Shown piece by piece: positions 23,662 to 36,100 of a stretch of 64,000 nt of DNA; the stretch's first letter is position 1; every line of letters starts with the position of its first letter. The position numbers and the translations under genes are program-made. The notes below the pieces were generated by a model. That model searched no databases, had not been told where the DNA came from, and worked only from the letters and a program-made list of their open reading frames with translations. The stretch is from Typha latifolia (lineage: Eukaryota > Streptophyta > Magnoliopsida > Poales > Typhaceae): assembly GCA_019914945.1 (NCBI GenBank), contig CM034109.1, positions 8,548,479 through 8,612,478 of the forward strand, written 5' to 3'.

Positions 23662-26600
23662 CTACGGGATATTTCTTTCTTGCATCAGTGTTTCTATCTT
23701 TTCAATGTCTTCAGGCGTGTCGACACCATGTGCATCATGGTCAACTTTGATAACCTGCAAATTCGCAAGAGATGTCTTTCATATTACAATTGCATGAACA
23801 ACATGCATGATGGGTAGCACAAGGACTTAGAAGTAAACAGCCTACAGCCATAAAGTCAATCAAGCAAAATTAGTTATGCTAATACTCAGAGAAACCATAA
23901 TAAACATTTAACTGAAAAAAGAATCCTTCAGGGGACAAATTAACAAAATTTGTATACGGCATATCTGGAATTACCTTCATCTTGTATCCATTCTCAAGAA
24001 CTTTCAGTTGCTCCAGGTCTTCTTCCAGTTGCAAAGGGGTAGGTGGAAGCTCTGAGTAAGTCTTTAAAAATTTGGAATCAAAGCTCTGAATGGAGAGAAT
24101 GACAAATATTAGTAAATACTGTTCGCACAAATTTGTTGATTGGTGCAGATAAACAATTTAGAAACCCAAGCGAAAACATCATTATTCAACAACCGCAACG
24201 TGGCATACTAAATAATCAAGATATCCACGCAAGAAGTACCTGAATACCCAAATGAAGAAGATATGGGAACTGAGGGTTAACTTTCCCTGACCTGAAATAA
24301 TAGAATATGCCAAACAGCAATATGAAAAGTCATATCGTGATCGTGAGAGCGCCACAAAACCAATAACCATAACAGAGCCACTAATCCAGCTTATAAAAGA
24401 CTCACTTGTTAAATGGAATCAACCCCCTTGAGAAGTAAATTGCATAACCACGATTGTCTACTACACACTTAACTCGGTTTGAGTCAAATGCATCTTCTGG
24501 TTTCAGTGAAGTGACAGCTGTGCTGAAAACTGCATCAGGAGCTTCCTATGCACCAGAAGTCCAACACAATTATTTTTACATTTGAAGATGGCAAAGAAAG
24601 AGGGAAAAAGAGTAACAACGAAGAAAGGAGGGGGAAGTGCATGTCTAAACATAACAGTAATATCTATCCAGAGATGGCATAGGGGGAAAATGACTCAACT
24701 AGTTGTTGACAGGGGAAAAATACTCCAAAGCAAGAAAATTTTAGATTATTTGCACAAAGCACGAGAAGAATGCATGGTAAAACAAAGAAGCAGTTAGAGA
24801 GCAGGCCGTATCATAGTTATATACCGTAACTGTAAGATTTCAAGTGTAAAATCATTATCTTGACTATATTAAGATTTACTCCGGACACCTTTGAGCGACA
24901 ATAAAAAATTTAATACATAAGATACCCCTCCTAAGCAAAGTCACACTTGAAATTTATAGACTCACAATTCAAGAACATTGACTCTATAATCACATCTTAA
25001 TGTCAGTAATCCGTATGTTAACCAACTGCCTGTACTGATGAGGGGAAGACAAGGACTTGAAGTTATCACAGCCAGAAAGGAACTTTAAGATGCATAAAGA
25101 AATGTTGCTCCAGAGCAGCATGAAAATAAACTGAACACTTTTACTGTATGTACTTTCAAATTTCTTTGTAGGAAGAAAGATGCAGATCAATTTTACCAAC
25201 CTTTCTAAATCTCAACTATATATATTTTTCTCAATACATTAGTTGCATTCGTTAACTAAAATTACTTGTCTTCCATTATGAGAGATATAAGAGGAGATAT
25301 GGTCAAATCCCAGAAGGCTAATTAGATGAGGAGATAGCTCACCAATAACACACCCACTGAACTGAAAAAAGTAGGGGAGGGGGCAGAGAATTGGTAATAA
25401 CTTAGCATAATGTTATACCACTTTGATTTTAAGAAATCTTGAGAACTACTTTTGATTTTGATAAATCCACCTACATAATGTCAAGTGGAACAAAGAGATT
25501 TCATGGTAATGAAATCATAAGCATTTTTAGTTTTTTACTCTTGCAATCCAAGTCTGAAAGAGGTTAAATCTAGAAGCTTAGAAAAGTGAGGCTTCTGATT
25601 CTCATACTAGCAGCGAGTCATTTTCACCTGATCTTAAGGAGTAGTAAAGCAACACAAATATTGGCCAATGCAGCTAGCCTGGGCATGAGAAGTATAAGTG
25701 CATTACTGGCCTTATTATGCAATCTAAGAACTATTGGTTAGAAAAAGTGAAACATTTAACAGAAATGGAAGATGCATTAAAAGTTCCATACATAAATAAC
25801 CACCTGCAATGCTTTAACAATGCCATCTATAATCTCTGGTTCAATAAGTGGCTCATCTCCTTGAATATTGACAACAACATCATACTTTTTACCAAGCTTC
25901 TGAAGTGCTTCATTACAACGTTCAGTTCCTACAAGCAGAAAAGGTTTATCAATAGCTGCAGAAATTTGGATACATTATCTAATCTATAAAGGAAAAGAAG
26001 AAACCATTTTTGCATGATTCTGATGTCATTATCACATCTGCTCCAAATGCTCTACAACATTCTGCAATTTTTTCATCATCTGTCGCCACAACTACCACAA
26101 GAGGCAGAAACACAATCATTAAAGAATAAGAAGAATCAATAGTAATAATAAATTACTATATCTTATGTAGGCATACAACATCTCAAAATATATCTTATGA
26201 GCATGATTTCAGAGTATTGGATCATAAAATTGGTATGAAGATATATCTTTTTAATAAGAAAAAGCTGAAGTTTAACTAGTCTAAATATTGGAGCAGCAGA
26301 TTCATACTTCTGAAACGATATATGGCACTAGAGATTGTACAGATTTAAGATCAAATGTTCTTCCCGGTGGAAGTTTTAATTGAACTGAGATTATACAGCC
26401 AAGAGTATGTATGGTATCACACAAAAAAACAAAAAACATAAAAACAAAAAAACAAAACAAAACAAACAAAAGTAAAAGAAAAGAAAACGCACAACCAGCT
26501 TTACTTACCAACATGGTCCAGGGTAGAAGCCAACTTGGCTCTCTCCCATGTTCTCTGCAAAAGTAAAATGAAGAACACGTAGAATAAAATATTTGTACTT

Positions 26601-27516
26601 CATATCAATACAACTCATCTGTGTTTGAAAGAAAAAACTGAAAACTCAGAAATATAGAAAGAAAAATAAGGCCTTTCAATTCATAACCTACAATAGAAGA
26701 GAGAGAACAACTGAATATCACTATTTATTCAAGCACAAAAATTGGAAAAAAAAAAAACATAACTTTTAAACCACAACCGGTATTATTCTAAAAATTGCAT
26801 CCAGATCAGAAAAAGGAATAAATCCCCTCTAACTTCTATTGCCTCCAAATACGACTTATCGACAAGAGGGCAATTAATTCAAGAATAAACAGTTTATCCA
26901 ACACATTCTAGTACCAAGTATATTCAAATTTGCGAGGGTTCTTTGACTTCTTTCCTATGCATCAAGTAGTTTGAGAAGACAGTTCTGATGTCAAAGTTGT
27001 CAGCTTTACCAAAATCTATGACTTAAAATCTTGTGAAACCTATTAAAATGTTACTCCTCCAAATTTAAACAATTAACCATCACTATGTCGCATTTCCGAT
27101 TTATGTTCTCCAGCCCTTCTTTACAAGAGAAAGGTTCTACAAACCCCATAATTAATTCCCACAGCAATGTAATAAAATCACTAGGGAACAGCAAAATAAC
27201 TCATACAGATTACATCCAGTACACTAGGCTTCCCTAGAATGTCCGAAATACGAATCTCGAGGAAGGATAGGAGAACCTGGATCATAGGCTTCCCTAGAAT
27301 GTGGACGAGGGGCTTGCCCTCGAACCGGGAGGAGGCGAATCGAGCCGGTATGATCCCGACTACCCGGCTCCGGAAACTTCTCGAAGGCCAGCGGAAATAG
27401 AAGGCGGCGTGGGCCGCCGCTGCCGCCGCGATGGCGGCGCCGACGACGAGGCCGTGCACTATCCATGCCTTTTTGCTTCCTGATTCCGATGAATCTAACG
27501 GAGAGCAGATCGCCAT
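23662..27516 (-). CDS. KDSB: CMP-KDO synthetase (3-deoxy-manno-octulosonate cytidylyltransferase)
   Basis: Eight exons in transcript order: 27516-27277, 26554-26509, 26091-26005, 25928-25804, 24545-24406, 24291-24240, 24085-23975, 23754-23662. They join in frame to 297 residues, about the plant family's length. The enzyme activates KDO with CTP, giving CMP-KDO for rhamnogalacturonan II in the pectic cell wall. The N-terminus has a hydrophobic anchor (about 17-41). It is followed by the nucleotide-binding motif GIIPARFASSRFEGKPL (54-70), VVATDDEK, the metal/substrate-site QGDEP (147-151), HLGIQ, and a C-terminal HGVDTPEDIE segment. Plant enzymes have been reported as membrane-anchored and mitochondrial, which suits the N-terminus. 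All introns are GT-AG. An 18-base piece of exon 1 is repeated 60 bases downstream, just inside intron 1. The next gene upstream is divergent, about 2 kb away. Confidence 0.93.
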
Positions 27517-27600
27517 CGACTCGTCCTCCGCAACACTTACTCTTTCTACTCGGGAGTAAAATGAAAAATAAAAGAGAAAGGATAATCGGATAAAGAAAGC

Positions 27601-27639
<39 letters not shown>

Positions 27640-29488
27640 GATCAGATCAGATTCAATAGCTAATCGTATACTGCCAACTATTCGGAAATAGGAAGTTCAT
27701 GCATCAGAGCTGTAGATCATTTTCCTTTCGGGTGGATATAAAAACAGATGGCGGTATCAGCTTTACCGCATCCTGAAACTAAGAATGATTAACTCCGGTT
27801 TTAAATAATTATTATAAAAAAAATTATTAGATAATTTTATGATTTGACCCAACGGTTTGTAACTCGGGCTGCTCGACTCTATGAAACAGTTCTTTAATTC
27901 GGAGCGATAGTTTAGTCGGCCATCTACAAAATTTAAAGTCTAAATTAGACAAAATTTAGCTCATGAGAGCGATGTACTTTATAAAGTTGATAATAAAATC
28001 TTAGAAAATTTACAAATTTATTCTGAGTTTATAGATCTTCTAATAATGATGTACTTGATAAATTAGGTGAGACATTAAAAGGAAAACTCAGACAAAATTA
28101 TAATTTACATCCAGGTGGTTAGAAGTCTAAATTTATGTCACTCTCTTACATTTATTTATTATATTTTATTAATTTAGAGTCAAATTAAAATACTTATTAG
28201 AAACAAAATTATCGATAATTTAGTAACTTCTTAATACATCTAAAATAATACTGATTAAATTTTATTCGATAAAAATATAATATATATATATATATATAAA
28301 TTATAAATTAGTTAAATATATAAAAGAATATAGTTTTAGTTTAATATATTTGTAATAGGGTAAAGTAATACAAATAAAATCATAGGAAGAAAAGTTATCA
28401 AGGTTAAATATATAATGAGAAATAAAAAGTGGATTAAACCATGGGAGAATAAATTATAACTTTACCATGAAATCTCACAAGAGAAGTACGCTGTAGACAG
28501 TTCGGGATTGGGCCGAACTCGAGCTAGATGGAGATCGAGTGCATTACAAATTAATCACTCATCTTAAAATTTGATAGTTTCTTAGTATATTGGCGTTAAT
28601 TATTAGAGAAAAATAAAGAGAACTTAACACCACTAGTATATCTAGAGATACTTCTTATATCTTTGTACCACCAAATTAATCTAGTCATTGGGATATTTAT
28701 TTGATCCCAGATAGTATACATTAGTATAATTTAAGATTGTGGACATATCTTATCCTTTAGCATACCTCTTATTGGCGGGAGACCAATGGCTCGAATCAAG
28801 TCTAAATCTAGTGAATTCAATCACCAATTAAGAGATCAAAAAATTGGTTCGATTTGATTAGATTTTAGCCCAATCCTGATCGGATAGAAATATCTTGGGC
28901 ATTTATATGTAAGACCCTGCATTATGTGTTTATTGTAAAGTTTATAGTGATAAAAGTAATACAAGATATTGGTTAGGTTGGTTCTTCTAAGGGTCTTATT
29001 TATAAATATTTTAAATATTTTATTCTAACAATTAGATTAAAGGTTAGATATGGGTTAGACAAATAGTCAACTATCTTTAGATACAGAGATATTTAGATCC
29101 TACCGAGCTTTTAATTATCTAGTCTAGATTTTAAATTATATGTGTAAATAATTACTTTGAACTAAAAGTCGTGAAGTTGTTTCTATCAAGTAATCCTATC
29201 TTGTCGAGCCATCAATCGAATCGTGTTTAAATAGAATCATGTCAAATAACGAAACTACAGAGGAAAGGAGACTTACCGACTCTAATAGAATTATTTGGTA
29301 TTGAACCATTTTCAACGCTGTCCTTCTATTATTTTGTCCCATTTCGTTGTTTAATCCACTTGAGACTTGCTCGTGAAGGCACAAATTCTCACTTTTCTTA
29401 TTCCCTTCTTTCCCTATCGTTGGAGAAGAAGAGTAAGTAGAGAAGAGAAGTCTACAAACCCTAACTCTAGCTCTTGATCTTTTCTTCC
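27517..29488. other. Divergent intergenic region between KDSB and the FLOE-like gene
   Basis: A compound (TA)n(CA)n microsatellite lies at about 27601-27639, 85-123 bases upstream of the KDSB ATG, in its leader or promoter. A (TA) tract lies at 28280-28300. The rest is AT-rich without coding signals. The FLOE-like gene's leader ends with AAACCCTAAC (29456-29465), a telo-box-like motif. Confidence 0.5.
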
Positions 29489-32299
29489 ATGGCTTCCGGT
29501 GGATCCTCCGGCCGAGCTGTCTCGGGCTCCCGACCCTTCGATTTCGGCTCCGATGACGTCCTCTGCTCCTACGACGACTCCACCTCCCAGGGTCTCTCCA
29601 ACGGGAGACGATCGGATCCCTTGGGGAAGGTATAGTTTCGATGAACCTTTGTTTCTCTTGTACTGATCGTTATCCAGCTTTGGCTTCGTACTGGAAATTT
29701 TAAAATAAAGGTGTTAGGTTCTTATTTGATTGTCTTTGGCTTCCGTTCCTGTTTTGATCTACTAGTTTCTTATTTCGCAAAGTTTTAATTTGCTTTTAGT
29801 TGATTTATGTTGTGTAGAGAAGAAGAAACCTTATATAATGTCAAAATTATTTGGTGATCCATTTCGTTTCTCCCATTGTGGAAGCCCTAATCCATTTATA
29901 TCATCGATAGAGAAAGAAAACAATTCATTGGGATATTGGCAGGAAGAGAATGCTTGGAAAAGTTCAATTTTGTTGGGAAGTTTGTCCGCATTTTTGCCTT
30001 GATGTTATACATCATGTTGGCAATTGTACTTTTAATAGGTGAAGAATCTTCTATTTTGTGGCACTACTTTATTTTCCCCAATTTTGGGGATCAATTTGTA
30101 TAACTTTGACATCACTAACAATTACAGTTTAATGATACTTTAGGAATCTTGCATTTGTTTAAAATGTTTGTGTTGGCTTTCCATGAATTCTCTCTCTCTC
30201 TCTCCCCCTGCCATTCTATTAGCATCTCCTAAAACCCAATGCAGTTGCATAGTCAATGTCAAGAAGGATTTGTTGGAACTATCAATATTCTATTACTAGC
30301 AGACAGTTATCAACCTATTATTATCAGATCTCTATATAATTGTACTAATTTCCAAACTGTGGTGCTTGTGATGAAATTTCTTGGTAGACTACTAACAACA
30401 GCAAAATTTCCCCTTCTGCATGGAGTAATTGGAAAGAGCCTTGATGTCGAAGAAGTTTTGAACTTCTGACATTGAGAACTATGTTCGTCTTTCAGACAAA
30501 AATGCTCAATAGAGAAAATGAAAAATGTATTATTTTTCTATTTCATCTTTGTTAGTTTCAATGAAGATTTTATACAAGTTTGTTTTGATCTAGAATTCTC
30601 CATATTTCTATCAAAGGTAATACATTCATTTTTTTTCCAAACTAGTATTGTTAGAGAATATGATAAACTTATGGTTTGTATTCTTAATTTGAGCAGGATT
30701 TCCATGACAGCAGAATGGGGAGACCGTTGATAAATATTTACGAACAAGAAGACTATTCCAAAGAGAATGTACTATCAGCTGTTGAGAAGTGCATGAAAAA
30801 ATATGCTGATAATCTACTGCATTCTCTTGAGGGAGTCAGTGGACGTCTGTCACAACTAGAGATCTATTGCTATAAACTTGAAAGATCAATAGGTGAATTT
30901 AGAAGTGAAATGACTCAGGATCGTAGTGAAGAAGATTTGAAGTTCAAGTCTCTTGAGAAGCATCTTCAAGAGGCAAGTTTGCACTTAAACTATCAGTTTT
31001 TTCATTTTTGTTAGAGTACATGATTTTTAGCTTGTTCTTTTAGAATCACCGGTTCACCATGCACTAAGAGATGTTCATTCTTTTGAACGCCAGATCCACA
31101 GATCTGTACAAATCCTGAGGGACAAACAAGAACTTGCTGAGACTCAGAAGGAACTCACAAAACTTCAGCTTGTACAGAAGGAATCTACTCAAAAAAATGA
31201 AGAGGGTGTTACATCGTCAGTAACAGAGTCAAAGAAGCACGACGACCAGCCAGAACTGACAAACCAACTAGCTATTGTACCATCTGGCCAAGCTAACATA
31301 CCACAGTCACTTCCATCGCAAATCCAATTTGTCCCACCGCAGATACAACCTTACAAAGAGCAAATCCCACAGCAGGCAGCATCTGTTCCTCAGAGTGTGA
31401 GACAGGACCATTATGTTGTGAACCAAGCAAATGCATACTATCCACAGCGTCAAACTGCAGTACAGGACCAGCAGAGCCAGACATTTCAACCTGAGGTTCA
31501 ATACATGCAAGCAAGATCTCAGAGTCAGGATCTCCCTACCCAGGATCCAGCACAGCGACCTCAAATGATAAATCAGACGCGCTCACAATCATTTCCTCAA
31601 TATCAGCAGCAATGGCCCCCGCAACCCTCTCAGCAGTTTCAACCACAGGTGGTGCAACCGCAGCAACCTAGCACTCAGCAGCTTCCACCAAAAGTGGTGC
31701 AACCACAACTGCCACCTTTGCAGGCTCAAATCGGATCTCAGGCTCCACCATCTTATCCTCCATACTCATCTTACCGACCTGGCAATCCAGTTCCTGAAAC
31801 ATTCTCTGGCAGCATGGCTAAACAGGCTCAATATTCCACAATTCATCAGCCTGGTGCAAACCGCTCTGAAGTTGCGCCTTTGGGTTATGGCGGACAAGGT
31901 GGCACCATATCACAGCCACCGACACAGCATAATACACAGGGCTCGTATGGACCACATCTGACCAAGGTTGAGTACACAAGTACTGCATCCTACAGACCGC
32001 CTGTAAATGTACAAGGTTACAATGCCCCATACAACTATTCAGTTAGCAATGTTCCACCTGCCCACTCTCCGCAACTGCCTTCCAGTGAGTATGGCAGGTC
32101 GCGCCATCCAGGACAGCAGATAATGCTGAATCACCCTTATGGCGACATGATTGAGAAAGCTATTAGTATGGGATATCCGAGAGAGCAGGTTATTGGTGTC
32201 ACCCATAAGATGGCAGAGAGTGGTCAGCCTATGGACTTCAATGTGCTGCTTGACCGGCTGAATGGAGGATCTGCCAGCATGCCCCCACGAGAATGGTGA
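29489..32299 (+). CDS. FLOE-like DUF1421 protein (prion-like, Q/P-rich, UBA-like C-terminus)
   Basis: Three exons: 29489-29629, 30697-30972 and 31094-32299, together 540 residues. Residues 1-47 form an Asp/Ser-rich head (SRPFDFGSDDVLCSYDD). Exon 2 (48-139) continues into a predicted coiled coil (NVLSAVEKCMKKYADNLLHS.., KSLEKHLQE), which runs into exon 3 (IHRSVQILRDKQELAETQKE). A long Gln/Pro/Ser/Tyr-rich low-complexity region follows (about 190-480), then the DUF1421 end (486-540) with HPYGDMIEKAISMGYPREQ, a UBA-like fold. This is the architecture of Arabidopsis FLOE1 (At4g28300), which forms hydration-dependent condensates in seeds; transfer of that role is inference. Intron 1 is GT-AG; intron 2 (30973-31093) begins GCAAGT, a GC-AG intron. 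A CAG/CAA-rich tract encodes the Q-rich region. Convergent with the next gene. Confidence 0.9.
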
Positions 32300-33174
32300 A
32301 GGTAACATAATAGTGTCATCAAATTTCGGACCTGCCTCCATATCTGAGTGAAGGTGCTTCAGTGAAGTGCTTTTGCAGTCCTTGCAGAATTCGATTTCTT
32401 GTTGATTGTAAATATGGTTGATTTTTCCAGAACAGTTATATCTTTGTGATTTATGTGCCTTTACAATATAAATAAGTGATGCACATGTTGTTTGAGTGAT
32501 TATCAGAAGCTTCATATCTGTCTGGCAAGAATTTTTCATTGAACCCCATTTTCCTGGTCAGCAATTTGTTTGTTATACACAAAAGCCATTAAATTAGTTT
32601 GACTTGTACCATCCTAACACGATCTCAATCTAGAGGCTGGGAAAACTGTTTATAAAACCTACTCAATAATTTTGAATATTAATGCGTATTGTCTTTGTCC
32701 GGGAATATGGATGCAAAGCATGATATTGTTTCTCCAGAAAGTTGTTTAAGAATTTGACACGATAAGTCTGATCCATGAATAATTGCATAAAGATGAGTAG
32801 AAAGTTATGGCCTTCATGCACCTCTTATATGTAGAGGTACTCGCACGTCTAAATCGATCGTAACAAACTACTGCATAGCATACAAAAAGAAACCGGTCAT
32901 AGTGTTACATATATGTGCCTTGATCATTATACTAAACTTAGCTTGGTACTGACAAGCAGCAGCAGCAGCCAAATACCTCATGGACTAGTATCATTTGATT
33001 GGCATCAGCAAATGACCACTTTGGCGTTGCTGACTTCTATATGCTGTGATGAGCATCCACGTTTTCTCTATATTACTACAGGATCTTCTTTGATCCTGTT
33101 GTCGTATTGTCACTGCTTTGCAGGTTGCAGCAGCTGAAATAAATAAAGCTTGTAGCATTGAACCATGTTGCTGC
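32300..33174. other. Convergent 3' flanks of FLOE-like and TRF4-like genes
   Basis: The 875 bases between the two stop codons must hold both 3' UTRs. AATATAAATAAG at about 32465 is a plausible FLOE-side poly(A) signal region. No gene is seen. Confidence 0.5.
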
Positions 33175-36100
33175 TTACCACCGACTACTACTTCCATAAC
33201 GAGGTAGACTCTTTGTATGTCTATCACTATCACGGTATCCTTTTCCTCGCTTCTTAGCTCCTGACTCCTTCCTAACCCCATTTTCTTCATGCCTCCTGGT
33301 GTCCAGCTTTTCTCTTTTACTGGATTTCTGCTTTGCTTTTGGGGCATGCCTCCTCTTCCCAGATGACAATTCACTGTCATCCTCAGCGACTATATTCTCC
33401 CTTGGTAATGGTTCATCATCCACCAACTGCCAGTTATATATCATGTCATTCCCATTTTCAAATTGATGGGCAATTGGTTCCCCAGCTCCCCGGAGCAAGC
33501 TATCAAACGTAAGCTCTCCATTATTTCCACCTTTACGGTCAAGAAGCAGAGAATCCGGTCTAATGATGGTACCCAGGATGCTCCTGTTACGGCCTAAGCT
33601 GATGATGGTGTTTGCGTCCGTTAGTGTAGAGTATGCCATCGAAAAGGCTGATTTCACCTGCAGCATGTAATAATATAGTTATGTAACAAAGTTAACGGAA
33701 AGAATAAGTATCCATGCAAGTATCAGGACCGAGAACACCTGAAGAGATTAAGGGACAAAAATGACAACAGTGATTGAGCTCAATTTTGGGCAATGTCCTC
33801 CAATGCAGAGATTTATCGAACTCCTACATAAGTTTCCTTTAGTTTTTCTCCAACCCAATAATTGCTACTTTTGAATGGAATAGGTCCTTGATAAGTGGTC
33901 TTCATAAGACATCTCAGAAGAACAATATTATAACTATCCTTTTGTAACTTGACCTCATTAAGTGAGATGCATATTACAATTTCTACAAAGTTGATAAGTT
34001 AGACTACATTCAGAAAAGCAAACACATTTGTTTAAAAATCTTTATTCTGTCAAGCACAAGGGTACTTGAAATAAGCATCAAAAGAAATTAGCCTATATTT
34101 ATAGACATGAATAACACTAAATGTCAGAAAAAATCAGATCATAAATGTTACCTTAAAGTAGTTATAGGAGTTCTTCCCAATGTCATTATCGGGTGCCTAT
34201 ACCATTGAAAACATTATCCAAATATAATAAGTTTCTCGTTACTGGTGGACGCTAGAGGCCAGATTGCATAAACCTCAGAAAACACAAGCAGCTCACCTGG
34301 GGATCCTCAATGGAGAGAAGATACGGTCGATCTGAATTCATAAATCTACAGAAAATGAGGATAAAAATGTCATGACTAGCAAAACAGAAGAATAAAAAGA
34401 ATGTTAAGTGAGAGCGCAGAACAGTTCAAATGACTGAAGTAAGCATACAGTTAAAAGACTGTTCTTCGTGACTACTCTAATATGACAATCATTCTTCATG
34501 CAACTGAGCTACGTTAACAAGTCATGGGACCCGTAACTGAACAACAGGTGGTATGCTTACTCCTTTAAGCAGTTGCGTGACCTCCCTCTAGGTGTAGTTA
34601 AGAAGATTAGTAAAGACCAGATCACATCAGCCCATAGATGAAGAGAGAATTTTTATCCTCTTTTGAGCATTTATAGAGTGACTTGACTGCACCATTCAGT
34701 GGTAACCTATGATGACTTACATCCAACACTAAAGAACAGATTTCCAAATTGATTAACACAAATCACTAGTGAGAAGAGAAACTATGGTTCTCCACTTTCT
34801 GTAACACAACTAACAGAAGTGCAAACAATTATCCTGCAACTACAGAAAGTGCATCCATAGACACATGTAAGGAAAGGAAAGTCTATTGACGGTTAAAAAC
34901 AGGAACCAGGTGAAGACAGTATAATTATACCCCTTATCACTCTTCAAGAAAAAGCTACTTTTCGAACTGCAAGAGACGCCAATGTCCCAATTGTTCAGCT
35001 TGCGCCCAAAAAAATCAAAGAAATTAACCTGTTACGCAAATACAAGGTTAAAATAAAACCACCATAGGGTATGTTAATGTCCGTAGCAACATATCAAATG
35101 ATGCATCTACACAAAAAAGACCTAGTGATGACTAGGAGCAAACTAAGGACACTGTATTTAAGCAAAATATGTGTGTCAGTCAAGTTTAAGCTCGTCATTC
35201 ATTGAAATATAGCATCAGAACCAATCCCAAATTGTAGGCAGAAAAGAAAGTACGGATGATGATTGTTGGATGACAATGTGGAATTAAATTTTGATGCTCT
35301 ATTTACTGACTGAGTTGCAAGCCACCTTTTTTGGCATGATTATCAATTCACTTAAAAGTATAAAATATTGAAGAACCATGTAAACATTTCAAATTTTGAT
35401 ATGAAGATGTTGATATTATGAACATTAAGCATATTCACCCTCCAAAAAGGTCGTCTGCTTGTAATACATAAACATATTTCATCAGAATGTGTATGTTATA
35501 GATATACCAGAAGAATAATAAAATAAAAAATCAGTATGGAAGTGTCAACACAATTTTGTCCTCTTAAGATCAAGATACTGGCCGTAGGACTCTATACAGA
35601 CATTTTTTATTCATTTCTTTACCTTCTACAAGTTATGGTGCTGAACTGCAGAATAACATACATTAGTATCAGAAATCTGATATACATTTAGTAACACATA
35701 ATTGAAATATTAAAAAAAGCAAAAAGTTATGTTAGCCTATTGGCCCTATTCCACCCTCTGCATGGCATACTGCCTCAAGAACCAAAGTGGTGAAGAAGGA
35801 AGAAATTTTTTATAAACGTCATAAAGTCAGTCGTCAGATAGTTTTCATCTCTAAGATGCAATTAACAGAAATATTAAATGATGCTGAATCCCATGCCAAG
35901 GTATTTTCATTCTTTTTACATGCTTTCTGGACAAAAGTCTATTAGGTGCTTTATGAATGTATTATAAATCTAATTTTACAATTCTCGCATCAGATTTCCC
36001 TATCTAAGAGAATGAAGGTCAATAAAACCAGAGACAAAAGAAAAAGAATACTCGGTACACAATCAAAAAGAAATTACATACCAGAAGAATTCCCAAATTT

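Noticed and set aside
23602..23817. A plus-strand frame with a hydrophobic start overlapping the last KDSB exon
   Set aside because: It overlaps the antisense of a conserved exon, and its hydrophobic stretch is a by-product.
23662..27516. Bacterial transfer as the origin of the CMP-KDO synthetase
   Set aside because: The enzyme is best known from Gram-negative bacteria, but plants have it as a standard nuclear gene with introns at conserved places, as here.
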